The notes beneath the pieces are model-generated. The model did no database searches. It was not told where the DNA came from and saw only the letters and a list, made by a program, of their open reading frames with translations. A stretch of 64,000 nt of DNA from SVTX01 sp045660325 (GTDB taxonomy: Bacteria; Bacillota; Clostridia; Oscillospirales; CAG-272). How positions within the stretch are numbered: the first letter of the stretch is position 1; every line of letters starts with the position of its first letter. This document shows, piece after piece, positions 50,693-60,035 of this stretch. Location of the stretch: positions 21,290 through 85,289 of the forward strand of contig JAZRDO010000003.1 of the NCBI GenBank assembly GCA_045660325.1, written 5' to 3'. The position numbers were made by a program, and so were the translations under genes.

Positions 50693-52135
50693 ATGGACTT
50701 TAATTTGACGGAAAAGCTTTTTGAAATAAAAGAAAAGGGGAGATATCCCTTACATATGCCCGGACACAAGCGAAGCGAGAAAATGCAAAAATACGGCAAC
50801 GAGCTTGGACTTCCGTATGATTATGATATAACCGAAATTGACGGTTATGATAATCTTCACGCGCCCGAGGGTATACTTTTAGAGCTTGGAAATTCCGCGG
50901 CAAAGCTGTACGGCGCAAAATACGCGTATCCATTGGTAAACGGCTCGACTTCGGGAATAATTTCCACGATCGGAGCGTGTACGAAAAAGGGCGACAGTAT
51001 AATTTTGTCCAGAGCATCTCATAAGAGTGTTTATTCCGCGATCGAGCTGTACTCGCTTGATCCTACGTATATATATCCTGATGTCTACAAGGAATTTTCA
51101 ATACTTGCGAGTGTTACCCCTGACGACGTTGACAAAGCGTTTGAGAAGACTCCGAACGCATCGGTTGTAGTTATTACGTCCCCCACCTATGAGGGTGTGA
51201 TATCGGATATTGAAGGGATAGCGGAGGTCGTTCATTCGCACGGCGCACTCCTTGTGCTTGACTGTGCTCACGGAGCGCATCTCGCTTTTTGTGAGAATGA
51301 ATATTTTCCGAGCGCGCAAATGAAATATGCGGATTTTGCGATCGTAAGTCTGCATAAGACTCTCCCTGCGCTCACACAGACCGCGCTTTGCCTTGCTTTT
51401 TCGGAAAAGGCGGCGGAGCTTGACGCAAATCTTCGCCGTATGCTTTCTATCTTTATGACAAGCAGTCCGTCGTATATTTTGCTTTCGTCGATCGATAAGT
51501 GCATCTCAATTATGGCTGAGCATAAGGACGAGCTTTTCTCCGAATATACGGAAATTCTCCGCGCGTTTGAGGAGAAGATAAATTCCCTTGAAAATATAAG
51601 AGTTTTAGGTTATGGAAAAAACAAAACGGAAGGCGGTATATTTGCTTTTGATAAAGGCAAATTGAACGTTTTTTGTGATAACCTCGTAGATTTTGCAGGG
51701 AATAAGGTAACCGCGGACGTTCTTGCAAAATTTTTGCGACTCAACGGCTTTGAGCCCGAAATGGTTTCCCGAGATTATCTGATCCTTATGACGTCGGTGA
51801 TGGATGATAGAGATAAGATCTTGAAGGTCGCCGACCTGCTTTGCCATTTTGATCAGTGGTGTAAGAGGATGGATTCAACGAATGATCCTTTGATTTATCC
51901 TTCGCCGAAGATCATAGTTGCACCTTCGGATACACTTGAGTGCGACAGCGAGACCTTGACATTGTATGCTGCGCAGGGAAGGATATCGCTTGATTACGTT
52001 ATGTGCTATCCCCCTGGGATTCCCGTGCTTTGTCCGGGTGAGGAGATAACCAAAGAGGTTATTGATTTTATTGTTGATTGCAAGGCTGCAAATGTCAATA
52101 TTTTAGGCGATAAGGAAATAAGAGTAAAAAGATAA
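50693..52135 (+). CDS. Orn/Lys/Arg decarboxylase family protein (YaaO/SpeA type)
   Basis: 480 residues from the ATG at 50693, six bases behind GAGGTG. PLP fold-type I: PLHMPGHKR near the N-terminus, NGSTSGIISTIGA, the substrate loop and the Schiff-base lysine in VSLHKTLPALTQTA. C-terminal AQGRISLDYVMCYPPGIPVLCPGE is the family end. It lacks the N-terminal wing of the large inducible enzymes, like Bacillus SpeA/YaaO. It would make agmatine or cadaverine for polyamines; exact substrate open. Ends at a perfect palindromic terminator. Confidence 0.88.
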   Translation: MDFNLTEKLFEIKEKGRYPLHMPGHKRSEKMQKYGNELGLPYDYDITEIDGYDNLHAPEGILLELGNSAAKLYGAKYAYPLVNGSTSGIISTIGACTKKGDSIILSRASHKSVYSAIELYSLDPTYIYPDVYKEFSILASVTPDDVDKAFEKTPNASVVVITSPTYEGVISDIEGIAEVVHSHGALLVLDCAHGAHLAFCENEYFPSAQMKYADFAIVSLHKTLPALTQTALCLAFSEKAAELDANLRRMLSIFMTSSPSYILLSSIDKCISIMAEHKDELFSEYTEILRAFEEKINSLENIRVLGYGKNKTEGGIFAFDKGKLNVFCDNLVDFAGNKVTADVLAKFLRLNGFEPEMVSRDYLILMTSVMDDRDKILKVADLLCHFDQWCKRMDSTNDPLIYPSPKIIVAPSDTLECDSETLTLYAAQGRISLDYVMCYPPGIPVLCPGEEITKEVIDFIVDCKAANVNILGDKEIRVKR

Positions 52136-52160
52136 GAGCTGTGATATCACAGCTCTTATT
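52134..52160. terminator. Bidirectional terminator, perfect 24-base palindrome
   Basis: AAGAGCTGTGAT and ATCACAGCTCTT with no spacer, then ATTT; closes the decarboxylase operon and the convergent membrane gene. Confidence 0.8.
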
Positions 52161-52626
52161 TGTATTTAGCATAAAGAGATTTTGGCTTTTTCTTTATGTT
52201 TCCGATAAATCCGCCGAAAAACACGGCAAGTATCGTCGGGATTTTGAGTAGTAGATCCTGCCATAGCGGCGCATCGTGTGAATCCTTCAGAAATACCACT
52301 GTCATAAGAATTATCGATAGCATGACGGTAGATAATAATATCAGTGATGAAAAGAGGGGGGATCCCCCTGATTTTTTTACACATACCAGTCCGCCTAAAA
52401 GCGCCGCAACTGTCATTGATACCGTTGATACGAAGGGGATAAGCGCAGTTGAATCGGGGCTTTTTGATATTATCAAAGCACCTGAAAAGCAAAGGATCAG
52501 CGTTGCTCCTAAAAAAGCCAAGAATCCAAGCGCAGCTGCAACGAAATATTTTTTTATTGTTGAATTTCCTTTTGGTTCGGTCGTTCTCGGAATGTACCCG
52601 CCGACCCGATTGTTCTTTTTTCTCAT
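52156..52626 (-). CDS. TIGR04086-like four-helix membrane protein
   Basis: 156 residues with four helices (YFVAAALGFLAFLGATLIL, STVSMTVAALLGGLVCV, LILLSTVMLSIILMTVVF, IPTILAVFFGGFIG) and a basic N-terminus. Size and plan match TIGR04086, a Clostridia-wide family of unknown function that accompanies yajC, which is upstream here. A different reading frame through the same DNA is open but has no ribosome site or sensible composition. Confidence 0.75.
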   Translation of the reverse strand: MRKKNNRVGGYIPRTTEPKGNSTIKKYFVAAALGFLAFLGATLILCFSGALIISKSPDSTALIPFVSTVSMTVAALLGGLVCVKKSGGSPLFSSLILLSTVMLSIILMTVVFLKDSHDAPLWQDLLLKIPTILAVFFGGFIGNIKKKPKSLYAKYK

Positions 52627-52639
52627 ATTGATCTCCCAA

Positions 52640-52701
52640 AATAAAAAGCTCTACAGAAATAATTTACCGTAGTAAATTATATGTCCGTAGAGCTTTTTAT
52701 A
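52640..52701 (-). terminator. Branched terminator-like hairpin after yajC
   Basis: AAAAGCTCTAC and GTAGAGCTTTT enclose an inner palindrome AATTTAC-CGTA-GTAAATT. On the minus strand TTTTTATTTT follows. The downstream membrane gene may still be reached by read-through. Confidence 0.75.
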
Positions 52702-52715
52702 TTACCGATAAATTA

Positions 52716-53039
52716 TCAGTCGACAGAATCTTCAGCCTTAACGTCAACTGTGCTGATGGCAGACTTGAGAATTCGGATCTTTGTGTTGTCGCGGGAAGTA
52801 ACGATAACGCAGGTTTCTTCCTTGATGCTTACAACCTTGCCGATGATACCGCCAATAGTTGTTACCTCGTCGCCGATAGAGAGACTGTTTCTCATATCTG
52901 CAATTTCCTTGTCCTTCTTTTTCTGAGAACGGTTAGTTACAATGAAGAGAACTACTACCAAGGCGAGGGGGATGATCATCATAAGAATACCGCCGAGACC
53001 GCCGCCCGGATTATTTGTAAGAAGTGTATTGATCGTCAT
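52716..53039 (-). CDS. yajC: Preprotein translocase subunit YajC
   Basis: 107 residues from the ATG at 53039 (GGAGGAATATAAA upstream). One membrane helix (GGILMMIIPLALVVVLFIV) followed by NRSQKKKDKEIADMRNSLSIGDEVTTIGGIIGKVVSI, read here in two pieces, as in all YajC proteins. Accessory part of the Sec complex with SecDF, which is not in the window. Confidence 0.93.
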   Translation of the reverse strand: MTINTLLTNNPGGGLGGILMMIIPLALVVVLFIVTNRSQKKKDKEIADMRNSLSIGDEVTTIGGIIGKVVSIKEETCVIVTSRDNTKIRILKSAISTVDVKAEDSVD

Positions 53040-53194
53040 TTTATATTCCTCCAATTTGATTTTGCTTTTAACACTGACAAATATTATACATCAAAACCTT
53101 TTGATATTCATTAAGTAATTGTAAATTTTTTACTTTTCTTATAAAAAAGAGCAGTATAGACAATTATACAAGGCATAAAAATCTACAATTTTGC

Positions 53195-53223
53195 TTGAAA
53201 TTTGCAATTTTATGTGGTATAAT
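53195..53223 (+). promoter_or_regulatory. Promoter of the rimM-trmD operon
   Basis: TTGAAA (53195-53200), 17 bases, TGG-extended TATAAT (53218-53223). Confidence 0.85.
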
Positions 53224-53282
53224 GTAAAATGTAGATTTATATTTAAAATAAAATAATAATATTAAAGTATATAGGTGAAGAA

Positions 53283-53792
53283 ATGAGAAAAGATTATCTT
53301 GAATGCGGAATAATTATTAATACACATGGAATCAAGGGAGACGTTAAGCTTCAGTCTCTTTGCGACGAGCCTGAAATTCTCGCGTCTCTTGATAGAGTAT
53401 TTATGAAGAAGGGCAACACGTACGAAGAAAAAGCTGTGCTTCACGCGTCCGTCTTCAAGCAGTTTGTAATTATGGGAATTGAGGGCATTAAGGACATTGA
53501 TGCTGCGGCACTTCTTAAGAACACTACGCTTTATGCTGCGAGAGAGGATTTTGAGCTTGACGAGGGAACGTATTTTATTGCAGACCTTGAAGGCTTGCCC
53601 GTGATTGACAATATAAGCGGTGAGAAGTACGGAACGGTTAAAGAGGTTATTAACCGCGGAGCGCACGATATTTACGTAGTATCTACCCCTTGGGGAGAAA
53701 GACTTGTTCCCGTAGTTGATGAGTTTGTAAAGAAGGTTGATATTGAAAACGGAATTTATATTGAGACTATCCCCGGTCTTATTAAGGATTAA
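53283..53792 (+). CDS. rimM: 16S rRNA processing protein RimM
   Basis: 169 residues. CGIIINTHGIKGDVKLQS is the RimM start, then EGIKDIDAAALLKNT and the PRC-barrel part YFIADLEGLPVID with VVDEFVKKVDIENG. Chaperones 30S head assembly with S19. trmD follows five bases later; rpsP, which often precedes, is not here. Confidence 0.95.
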   Translation: MRKDYLECGIIINTHGIKGDVKLQSLCDEPEILASLDRVFMKKGNTYEEKAVLHASVFKQFVIMGIEGIKDIDAAALLKNTTLYAAREDFELDEGTYFIADLEGLPVIDNISGEKYGTVKEVINRGAHDIYVVSTPWGERLVPVVDEFVKKVDIENGIYIETIPGLIKD

Positions 53793-53797
53793 GGTAT

Positions 53798-54496
53798 ATG
53801 AGATTTGATATAATGACGCTTTTCCCGGACCTTTGTGATTACGTTCTCTCCGAGAGTGTTATTGGCAGAGCAAGAAAAAGCGGTAAAATTGACGTAAGAT
53901 TGCATAACATACGCGATTATTCTAAGGATAAGCACAGACGCGTTGACGACACCCCTTACGGTGGTGGCAAGGGAATGCTTATGATGGCGCCTCCGATCTA
54001 CGATTGCTATGAGGCAATTCTCAAAAATCAGGAGAACGAGGGCAATATTCCCGAAAAGAGAAGGGTTATTTATATGTCTCCTGCGGGAAGTATTCTCAAC
54101 CAGAAGAAGGCGGAGGAACTTTCACAGTATGATAACCTTATAATTCTTTGCGGTCATTATGAGGGCGTTGACAGAAGAATTATTGACGAGATAGTTGACG
54201 AGGAGATCTCCATCGGAGATTACGTGCTTACGGGCGGTGAGATACCCGCGTGCATTTTGACCGACTGTGTTGCTCGATTGGTGGAAGGAGTTCTTTCCGA
54301 CCCCGAATGCTATGAGAAGGAAAGCATTTCCTCAGGAATGCTTGAATATCCTCAGTATACAAGGCCGTATGAATTTCACGGCGTTAAGGTTCCCGACGTT
54401 CTTATTTCGGGACACCACGGAAATATTGATAAATGGCGTGAGGAAGAGGCGCTCAAGGATACTAAAATGAAGCGTCCCGACCTTCTTGAAAAATAA
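53798..54496 (+). CDS. trmD: tRNA (guanine37-N1)-methyltransferase
   Basis: 232 residues. SPOUT-class enzyme making m1G37. MRFDIMTLFPDL, DDTPYGGGKGMLM, MSPAGSILNQKKAEEL, LCGHYEGVDRRI, the knot GDYVLTGGE and SGHHGNIDKWR are all present. rplS, the usual next gene, is missing; a polysaccharide-type ligase follows instead. Confidence 0.96.
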   Translation: MRFDIMTLFPDLCDYVLSESVIGRARKSGKIDVRLHNIRDYSKDKHRRVDDTPYGGGKGMLMMAPPIYDCYEAILKNQENEGNIPEKRRVIYMSPAGSILNQKKAEELSQYDNLIILCGHYEGVDRRIIDEIVDEEISIGDYVLTGGEIPACILTDCVARLVEGVLSDPECYEKESISSGMLEYPQYTRPYEFHGVKVPDVLISGHHGNIDKWREEEALKDTKMKRPDLLEK

Positions 54497-54527
54497 ATTT
54501 CAGTTTAATTTGTCTGGAGGTGAGGCT

Positions 54528-56525
54528 TTGACTGTGAATCAGAGTCCGAAGGAAAAGAAAAAGCGCAACAGGTCTTTTCTTGTGGCGGCTGGCACAAGAA
54601 TAATAGGCGTTTTGTCCTCCTTGTTTAAGCGGTCCATAGTTGGAAAATGGATACTGAGCAGTGGAGATACCTTCAATAATAGTTTTATTCGAAGAAAAAT
54701 AGAAGCGAAAAAGCAAGGCGTCCGCAGAAATAATTCCTTGATCCGCGGGCTTGCGGTGGTTTTTGAAAACGGATTACCCGCGCGGGTGGGACGTTATATT
54801 GCCTCGCTCTTGTCTACTATGAGTGTTGCGGTTTACGGCTTCTTCTTTATGATGTTCGGTATTGCAACTCTTCTTTCGCATTTCGCTTTGATTTACGTAA
54901 TTCCTGATGCGAGATATGACGGAATTAACTGCTTTATCGTAGGATGTATTACCGCGGTATGCTCAATACCGTTCTTGTCGTCCTCAAAATCAGTAATTCA
55001 GCTATTTTCGGGCGGTAAGGTTGCAAGAAAAATAACTAAGGGACTTTTGCTTATTCCTGAGGAAAAGCTTTGGAATCAGAAAAAGCGCGGCGGTGTGCCT
55101 TATATGGTCATCGCGGGATTTTTGGGAATAGGCTGCGGTGTTCTTTCATATTTTACGAATCCGCTTTACATAATTTCTATATTCTTTGTTCTTGTGGGCG
55201 TGGTTTTGATATTCTCATTCCCTGAGATCGGAATTATTTTTTCCTGCGCGGCGATGCCGTTTTTGCAATATATAAAGCACGTTGATATTTTTTTGCTTTC
55301 AGTGGTGCTTGTAACTGCATTTTCGTATATCATCAAGCTTATTCGCGGCAGACGTACCTTCCGCATTTCTATGCCGGGAGTAATGGTTTTAATATTTGGA
55401 TGTGCAATGATCATTGCGGGTATGTTCTCAAGCGGAGGCAACGGTGCAATGAAGCACTCGATTTTCAACGTGATTATTATTTTCGGAGCGTTTTTCCTGG
55501 GTGGAAATCTTACGAAGGATGATAATGTAAGACGCGTTTGTATTAGAATATTGACGATTTCTATAATCGTCATTGCTATTTTGCAATTCTGGAATGTTTT
55601 CTATCTTGAGATATATGACGGAATTGAACATTCAATTTTGTCGGATTACCGTTCAGTCGTTGGCAGCACTGAATTGGGCGTTTCAAGTAATATTCGCATT
55701 TCGGGTCTTTGGGCAGTGATCGTTTCTCCGCTTATTATTGCTGAGTGCTTTAATAAAAAGAGAATTTACGGTGTTGTAGCTCTTTTGCTTTGCTTTGCTC
55801 CCGTGGTTTTGAGTATTGCATATTTTGGAACGGTGGAAACTATGATCGCACTTGTTGTCGCTGTTTTCCTGTATCTTTTGTTCCATAGCTCTAAATCAAC
55901 CGTTAATACCGTATTGATTACGCTATGCGCCGCTTTTGTGATATTCCTCGTGTTGCTTATACTCGGATATACCGGCGTAGTTGACGTATCGATGCATGGT
56001 GAGATGCTTCAGGGTATATTTAAAAATAGCGCGGCGGATTCCGCATATCGCGCGCAGGTTGTGAAGGATACCTGGAGAATGCTGCTTGACGGTAACTGGC
56101 TTGGAATTGGCAGCGGTATAGATGTTTACCGAAGCGCAATGGCGGGATATTTTTCTCCCGCGGTCGCGAATACGACCCTTCCCGGAACGGCGTTTATGCA
56201 GATATTCTGCGAGGCGGGTATTTTCGGCTTATGCGTGTTTGTTGTTTTTGCATTTTCATTATTTAAAAACGGCATAAAATACGTCATTGCTCCTACAACT
56301 CGCCAAGCTAAAACAATAACTCTTGGTCTTATTTGCGGATTTGTTACCGCATTGATCTTGGGCTCCGTAAGCTGTATATTTGATGATGCTCAGATGAGAT
56401 ATCTCTTCTGGCTTTACGCGGGACTTATCTCTTCACAAATAAACAGTGAGCATATAGCTGAGCTTCGCGAGAGTGCAACAATGAAAAACACCGCCTCCGA
56501 GGTTGACGTAATAGAGAGGATATAA
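54528..56525 (+). CDS. O-antigen-ligase-like multi-pass membrane protein
   Basis: 665 residues from the TTG at 54528, which is preceded by GGAGGTGAGGC; an ATG at 54486 would overlap trmD and lacks a ribosome site. About 12 membrane helices. The Wzy/WaaL-type core is seen in the C-terminal half with a long outer loop (YRAQVVKDTWRMLLDGNWLG, GSGIDVYRSAMAGYF) followed by FMQIFCEAGIFGLCVFVV. Such proteins join or polymerise cell-surface polysaccharides. The N-terminal 100 residues are basic and cytosolic. In an operon with two single-pass membrane proteins. Confidence 0.8.
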   Translation: MTVNQSPKEKKKRNRSFLVAAGTRIIGVLSSLFKRSIVGKWILSSGDTFNNSFIRRKIEAKKQGVRRNNSLIRGLAVVFENGLPARVGRYIASLLSTMSVAVYGFFFMMFGIATLLSHFALIYVIPDARYDGINCFIVGCITAVCSIPFLSSSKSVIQLFSGGKVARKITKGLLLIPEEKLWNQKKRGGVPYMVIAGFLGIGCGVLSYFTNPLYIISIFFVLVGVVLIFSFPEIGIIFSCAAMPFLQYIKHVDIFLLSVVLVTAFSYIIKLIRGRRTFRISMPGVMVLIFGCAMIIAGMFSSGGNGAMKHSIFNVIIIFGAFFLGGNLTKDDNVRRVCIRILTISIIVIAILQFWNVFYLEIYDGIEHSILSDYRSVVGSTELGVSSNIRISGLWAVIVSPLIIAECFNKKRIYGVVALLLCFAPVVLSIAYFGTVETMIALVVAVFLYLLFHSSKSTVNTVLITLCAAFVIFLVLLILGYTGVVDVSMHGEMLQGIFKNSAADSAYRAQVVKDTWRMLLDGNWLGIGSGIDVYRSAMAGYFSPAVANTTLPGTAFMQIFCEAGIFGLCVFVVFAFSLFKNGIKYVIAPTTRQAKTITLGLICGFVTALILGSVSCIFDDAQMRYLFWLYAGLISSQINSEHIAELRESATMKNTASEVDVIERI

Positions 56526-56526
56526 T

Positions 56527-57123
56527 ATGGCATATAGAAAAAGAAGAGAGAGGGAAAGACTAAAGCTCGCAGATAACGATATTTCTGCGGACTCAGGTGT
56601 TTCTTCGGTAAATAATAATCTGCTTGAAAAATATACACAAGCGCGCGGTAACGTAAGCTCGGTATTTTCAAAGAAATCAAAATTTCCGTTAGCTCTTGAT
56701 ATTATTATTTCGGTTTTACTTGTATTGCTCGTGGCTGCAATAGTAGCGGGCGCGTGCTTGATTGTAGCGCGTTTTGACGATTCATACGACAGTAAAGATA
56801 TAGAATACGAGCTTTTGATCGACAGGGCCGAAATAGATGATATTCAAAAGGGTGTAAATCTTTACGTTGATAAGAATGGCTCTGCAATTTATTTTGGCAG
56901 AGTAGTTGACATTAATGAAAGAGTTGTCGTTACGGGCAAGGAACAGGATGCTGATTACGTGATCGTTACCCTTCATGCTACAGTTCAGTACCGAGATGAC
57001 GAGGGATATAGTCTTGCCGGTGAGAAGATCGCAGTCGGAAGAGAAATATCTGCCCGAATCAATAACGATACCTTCAACGGTGAGATAATCAATCTTTTGA
57101 TCCTCAGGGATCAGGAAAATTGA
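56527..57123 (+). CDS. Single-pass membrane protein, DUF4330-like partner
   Basis: 198 residues. A basic N-terminus, a Ser/Asn-rich stretch, one helix near 59-82 (IIISVLLVLLVAAIVAGACL) and an outside beta-rich domain (EYELLIDRAEIDDIQKGVNL, KIAVGREISARINNDTF). The end resembles the DUF4330 domain in the next gene, so the two may be paired. Starts two bases after the ligase gene behind GAGGAT. Function unknown. Confidence 0.72.
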   Translation: MAYRKRRERERLKLADNDISADSGVSSVNNNLLEKYTQARGNVSSVFSKKSKFPLALDIIISVLLVLLVAAIVAGACLIVARFDDSYDSKDIEYELLIDRAEIDDIQKGVNLYVDKNGSAIYFGRVVDINERVVVTGKEQDADYVIVTLHATVQYRDDEGYSLAGEKIAVGREISARINNDTFNGEIINLLILRDQEN

Positions 57124-57139
57124 GTCGGGGAGGTTTATT

Positions 57140-57655
57140 ATGGAAAACAATAAAAAAATGCGTTTCAAGATAAACGCCTTCGACGTCTTTCTTATATTTC
57201 TTGCGGTATGTCTTGTCGCCACGTTCGGACTCAAAATTTACAGGGGCATTGCCGAGGATAAAAACAGCTATAACAGTGAATATGTCCTCAGCTTTGTTTG
57301 TGAGGGAGAGTGTAACGGGGTAATAAGATATGTCAGGGAAGGAGACACCGTTTACCTTGAAAACGGTGAGATTTTAGGATATATAGCTGCTCCCGATAAA
57401 AACAGCTCTACGCCGCTTGAAATAATTTCCAATACCGAGGGCGCTTCCAATAAGCCGTTCGGTTCAACTGAGGTCCTGTTCGTAAGCTTTTCGGGAAGCT
57501 TGAAGCTTAACGGAAATGCTAAGCTCGTAGAAAACGGAGATTATTATTTGCTTGGTGAAAGCAATATTACGGAAGGCTCGAAGCTTACGGTTCATACCGT
57601 GAATGCCGAGTTTACGATAACAGTTTCAAGTATTGAAAAGGTTGATAAATATTAA
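57140..57655 (+). CDS. DUF4330-family single-pass membrane protein
   Basis: 171 residues. An N-terminal helix INAFDVFLIFLAVCLVATFG then an outside domain EYVLSFVCEGECNGVIRYVR, GDTVYLENGEILGYI and TVNAEFTITVSSI. This is the DUF4330 plan, often coded beside exopolysaccharide or wall genes. GGGGAGG precedes the ATG. Last gene of the rimM operon as I see it; no clear terminator before the HPr promoter. Confidence 0.78.
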   Translation: MENNKKMRFKINAFDVFLIFLAVCLVATFGLKIYRGIAEDKNSYNSEYVLSFVCEGECNGVIRYVREGDTVYLENGEILGYIAAPDKNSSTPLEIISNTEGASNKPFGSTEVLFVSFSGSLKLNGNAKLVENGDYYLLGESNITEGSKLTVHTVNAEFTITVSSIEKVDKY

Positions 57656-57747
57656 AACGTGTCACTTACAATAAGTCACAGGGAATTTTTGTGCAAATTG
57701 CTCAAAAAATGTTTGGCTGACAGGTTAAATATACTATATATTGCCCC

Positions 57748-57776
57748 TTGATTTTGTGTAATATTTTTGATATACT
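57748..57776 (+). promoter_or_regulatory. Promoter of ptsH
   Basis: TTGATT (57748-57753), 17 bases, TATACT (57771-57776). Confidence 0.7.
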
Positions 57777-57836
57777 AATTGTGTATCTTAATGTATTTAA
57801 TTAATGAATTTTACAGTATTATTCAGAGGTGTATAT

Positions 57837-58100
57837 ATGAAATCTTGTGATGTTGTAATTACAAATGCGAGTGGTCTTCACGCAAGACCTGCGACTTTCT
57901 TTATTCAGAAGGCGAATTGCTATAAGTCTACAATTATGGTTGAAAAGGACGGACGCAAGGTGAATGCAAAGAGCTTGCTTGGAGTTCTTTCTCTTGGTAT
58001 AGCGAAGGGCATGACAATTACACTTATCGCTGAAGGTTATGATGAGGAAGCGGCTGTTGACGGTCTTGTTTCTCTCGTTAACGCCGGCTTTAACGAATAA
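57837..58100 (+). CDS. ptsH: Phosphocarrier protein HPr
   Basis: 87 residues from the ATG at 57837 behind AGAGGT. The PTS phosphocarrier. GLHARPA carries His15 for phosphoenolpyruvate-derived transfer, and NAKSLLGVLSLGI carries Ser46 for HPr kinase regulation, so it can serve in carbon catabolite control as in other Bacillota. ptsI and hprK are not in the window. Followed by a long-loop terminator. Confidence 0.95.
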   Translation: MKSCDVVITNASGLHARPATFFIQKANCYKSTIMVEKDGRKVNAKSLLGVLSLGIAKGMTITLIAEGYDEEAAVDGLVSLVNAGFNE

Positions 58101-58115
58101 TTTATCTTTTGAATT

Positions 58116-58168
58116 CGGCACGGATGAAGGTCGCTTTACGCTACTTGTCCGTGCCGTTTTTGTTTTTA
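58116..58168 (+). terminator. Terminator of ptsH
   Basis: CGGCACGGA (58116-58124) and TCCGTGCCG (58148-58156) pair, followed by TTTTTGTTTTTATTTTTT. Confidence 0.85.
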
Positions 58169-58192
58169 TTTTTTAGGAAAGGAGCTATCGGT

Positions 58193-60034
58193 ATGCCAAG
58201 GACAGATGAAGAAACCAAAAAGCTGTTAGAGCTTGCAAACAGCTTACCTATGCGACCGGGCGTGTATATTATGCGCGGTGCATCGGATAGCGTAATTTAC
58301 GTCGGCAAGGCAAAAAAGCTGAAAAACCGTGTGACACAGTATTTCAGAAACAGCCAAAAGGACGTCAAAACTGCCAATATGGTTGCGGCGGTAAAGAGAT
58401 TTGAGTACTATGTCTGCGACACCGAGATCGAAGCTCTGACTCTTGAAAATACGTTTATAAAGCAGTATAATCCAAAATACAATATCAAGCTTAAGGATGC
58501 TAAAAGGTATCCGTATATCAAGATAACTGCGGAGGAATATCCGCGTCTTGTTATGACGAGAACGCGCGCGGATGACAGAGCTAAATATTTTGGTCCGTAT
58601 TCTGGCACGTCAACAGTTTTTTCTATAATTAATATGCTGTCGTCAGCATTGGGGCTTCCAAATTGTAAGCTTTCCTTTCCGAGAGATATAGGAAAGAAGC
58701 GCCCGTGTATTTATTATCAGATAAATAAATGCTCGGGGCTTTGCACGGGTAACGTAACAAGGGAGGAGCATAGCTCGAAGATCAAGCTTGCCAATGATAT
58801 CCTGAAGGGTAATACTACCGAGGTTAAGCGAGAGCTTGAAGAAAAAATGCTTCAGTATGCCGACGAGGAAAAGTATGAGCTTGCGGCAAAGTATAGAGAC
58901 ATTCTATTGTCCCTTGATAAGCTTAGCCAAAAGCAAAAGGTTGTAGCTGCCCCCGACGTTGAGCACGATGTTATCGGACTTTACTGTGATGATCTTTCGT
59001 CGGCGGTATCGGTGTTTTATATACGCGACGGAAAGCTTAGCGATAGAAGTGAGTACGTTTTCGGTCAGGACAGAATTCTTGACGGTGAAAATATAAGCTC
59101 GTTTATATGCGAGCATTATAAGATTCGCGAATATATCCCGAAGGAAATTCTTTTGTCATTTGATATGGATGATGACGAAAAGACGCTTGTTGGTGAATAT
59201 CTTTCTATTCTTGCGGGAAGGAAGGTAACGCTTCGTACACCCGAGAGAGGCGCGCTTAAAACTCTTTGCGATATGGTTCGCGATAATGCTGAGGAGAAAG
59301 CGAAGAATTACAAAATGCAAAACGAAAAGGATGAGAGCGTTCTTGTTCGTCTTTGTGAGCTTTTGTGTCTTGAAGCTTACCCCGAGAGAATTGAGGCATA
59401 CGATATTTCCAATATCGGTTCGGAGCATATAACTGCGGGCATGATAGTTACAGAGGGAACTAAATTTAAAAAGTCGGATTACAGATATTTCAACATAAAG
59501 ACGGTCAGCGATAACCCCGATGACTATGCGTCAATGAGCGAGGCGATTTCTCGCAGACTTGAGCATTTGTCTGATGAGGAGGGCTCGTATTCAAATTATC
59601 CCGATCTTATTTTACTTGACGGCGGTCGCGGACACGTTGCAACCGTACGCGCCCTGCTTGAAGAAAAGGGAATAGATATTCCCGTTTTCGGCATGGTAAA
59701 GGATGATTATCATAAAACGCGCGCGCTTTGTACGGATAAAGAGGAAATAAGCATTGCCAAGGAAAACGCGGTATTTACCTTTATTTATAATATTCAGGAG
59801 GAGGTCCACCGCTTTACTGTTTCAAGAATGCAAAATGCGAAGCGAAAGACGATTAAGAAATCCTCTCTGACAAAAATTAAGGGAATCGGCGACGCGAAGG
59901 CAAAGGTATTGCTCTCGCATTTTGGCGGACTTCAGAAGGTCAAGGTGGCAAGCTATGACGAGCTTGTATCTCTAAAGGGCATTTCTTCAGCGGATGCTAA
60001 TAATATATTAGAATACTTTAAAGGAAGCAATTGA
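58193..60034 (+). CDS. uvrC: UvrABC system protein C
   Basis: 613 residues from the ATG at 58193 behind GAAAGGAG; a longer frame runs through the ptsH terminator. Dual-incision nuclease of nucleotide excision repair. GIY-YIG domain (RPGVYIMRGASDSVIYVGKA), UVR domain (KMLQYADEEKYELAAKYRDI), the RNase H-like second nuclease (AYDISNIGSEHITAGMIV, LDGGRGHV) and C-terminal helix-hairpin-helix (KIKGIGDAKAKVLLSHFGG). Followed directly by rsmD and coaD. Confidence 0.96.
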   Translation: MPRTDEETKKLLELANSLPMRPGVYIMRGASDSVIYVGKAKKLKNRVTQYFRNSQKDVKTANMVAAVKRFEYYVCDTEIEALTLENTFIKQYNPKYNIKLKDAKRYPYIKITAEEYPRLVMTRTRADDRAKYFGPYSGTSTVFSIINMLSSALGLPNCKLSFPRDIGKKRPCIYYQINKCSGLCTGNVTREEHSSKIKLANDILKGNTTEVKRELEEKMLQYADEEKYELAAKYRDILLSLDKLSQKQKVVAAPDVEHDVIGLYCDDLSSAVSVFYIRDGKLSDRSEYVFGQDRILDGENISSFICEHYKIREYIPKEILLSFDMDDDEKTLVGEYLSILAGRKVTLRTPERGALKTLCDMVRDNAEEKAKNYKMQNEKDESVLVRLCELLCLEAYPERIEAYDISNIGSEHITAGMIVTEGTKFKKSDYRYFNIKTVSDNPDDYASMSEAISRRLEHLSDEEGSYSNYPDLILLDGGRGHVATVRALLEEKGIDIPVFGMVKDDYHKTRALCTDKEEISIAKENAVFTFIYNIQEEVHRFTVSRMQNAKRKTIKKSSLTKIKGIGDAKAKVLLSHFGGLQKVKVASYDELVSLKGISSADANNILEYFKGSN

Positions 60035-60035
60035 T

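Noticed and set aside
52166..52639. 157-codon minus-strand frame overlapping the four-helix membrane gene
   Set aside because: The alternative frame has a clear four-helix membrane pattern and ribosome site; this one is Arg/Cys-rich without pattern.
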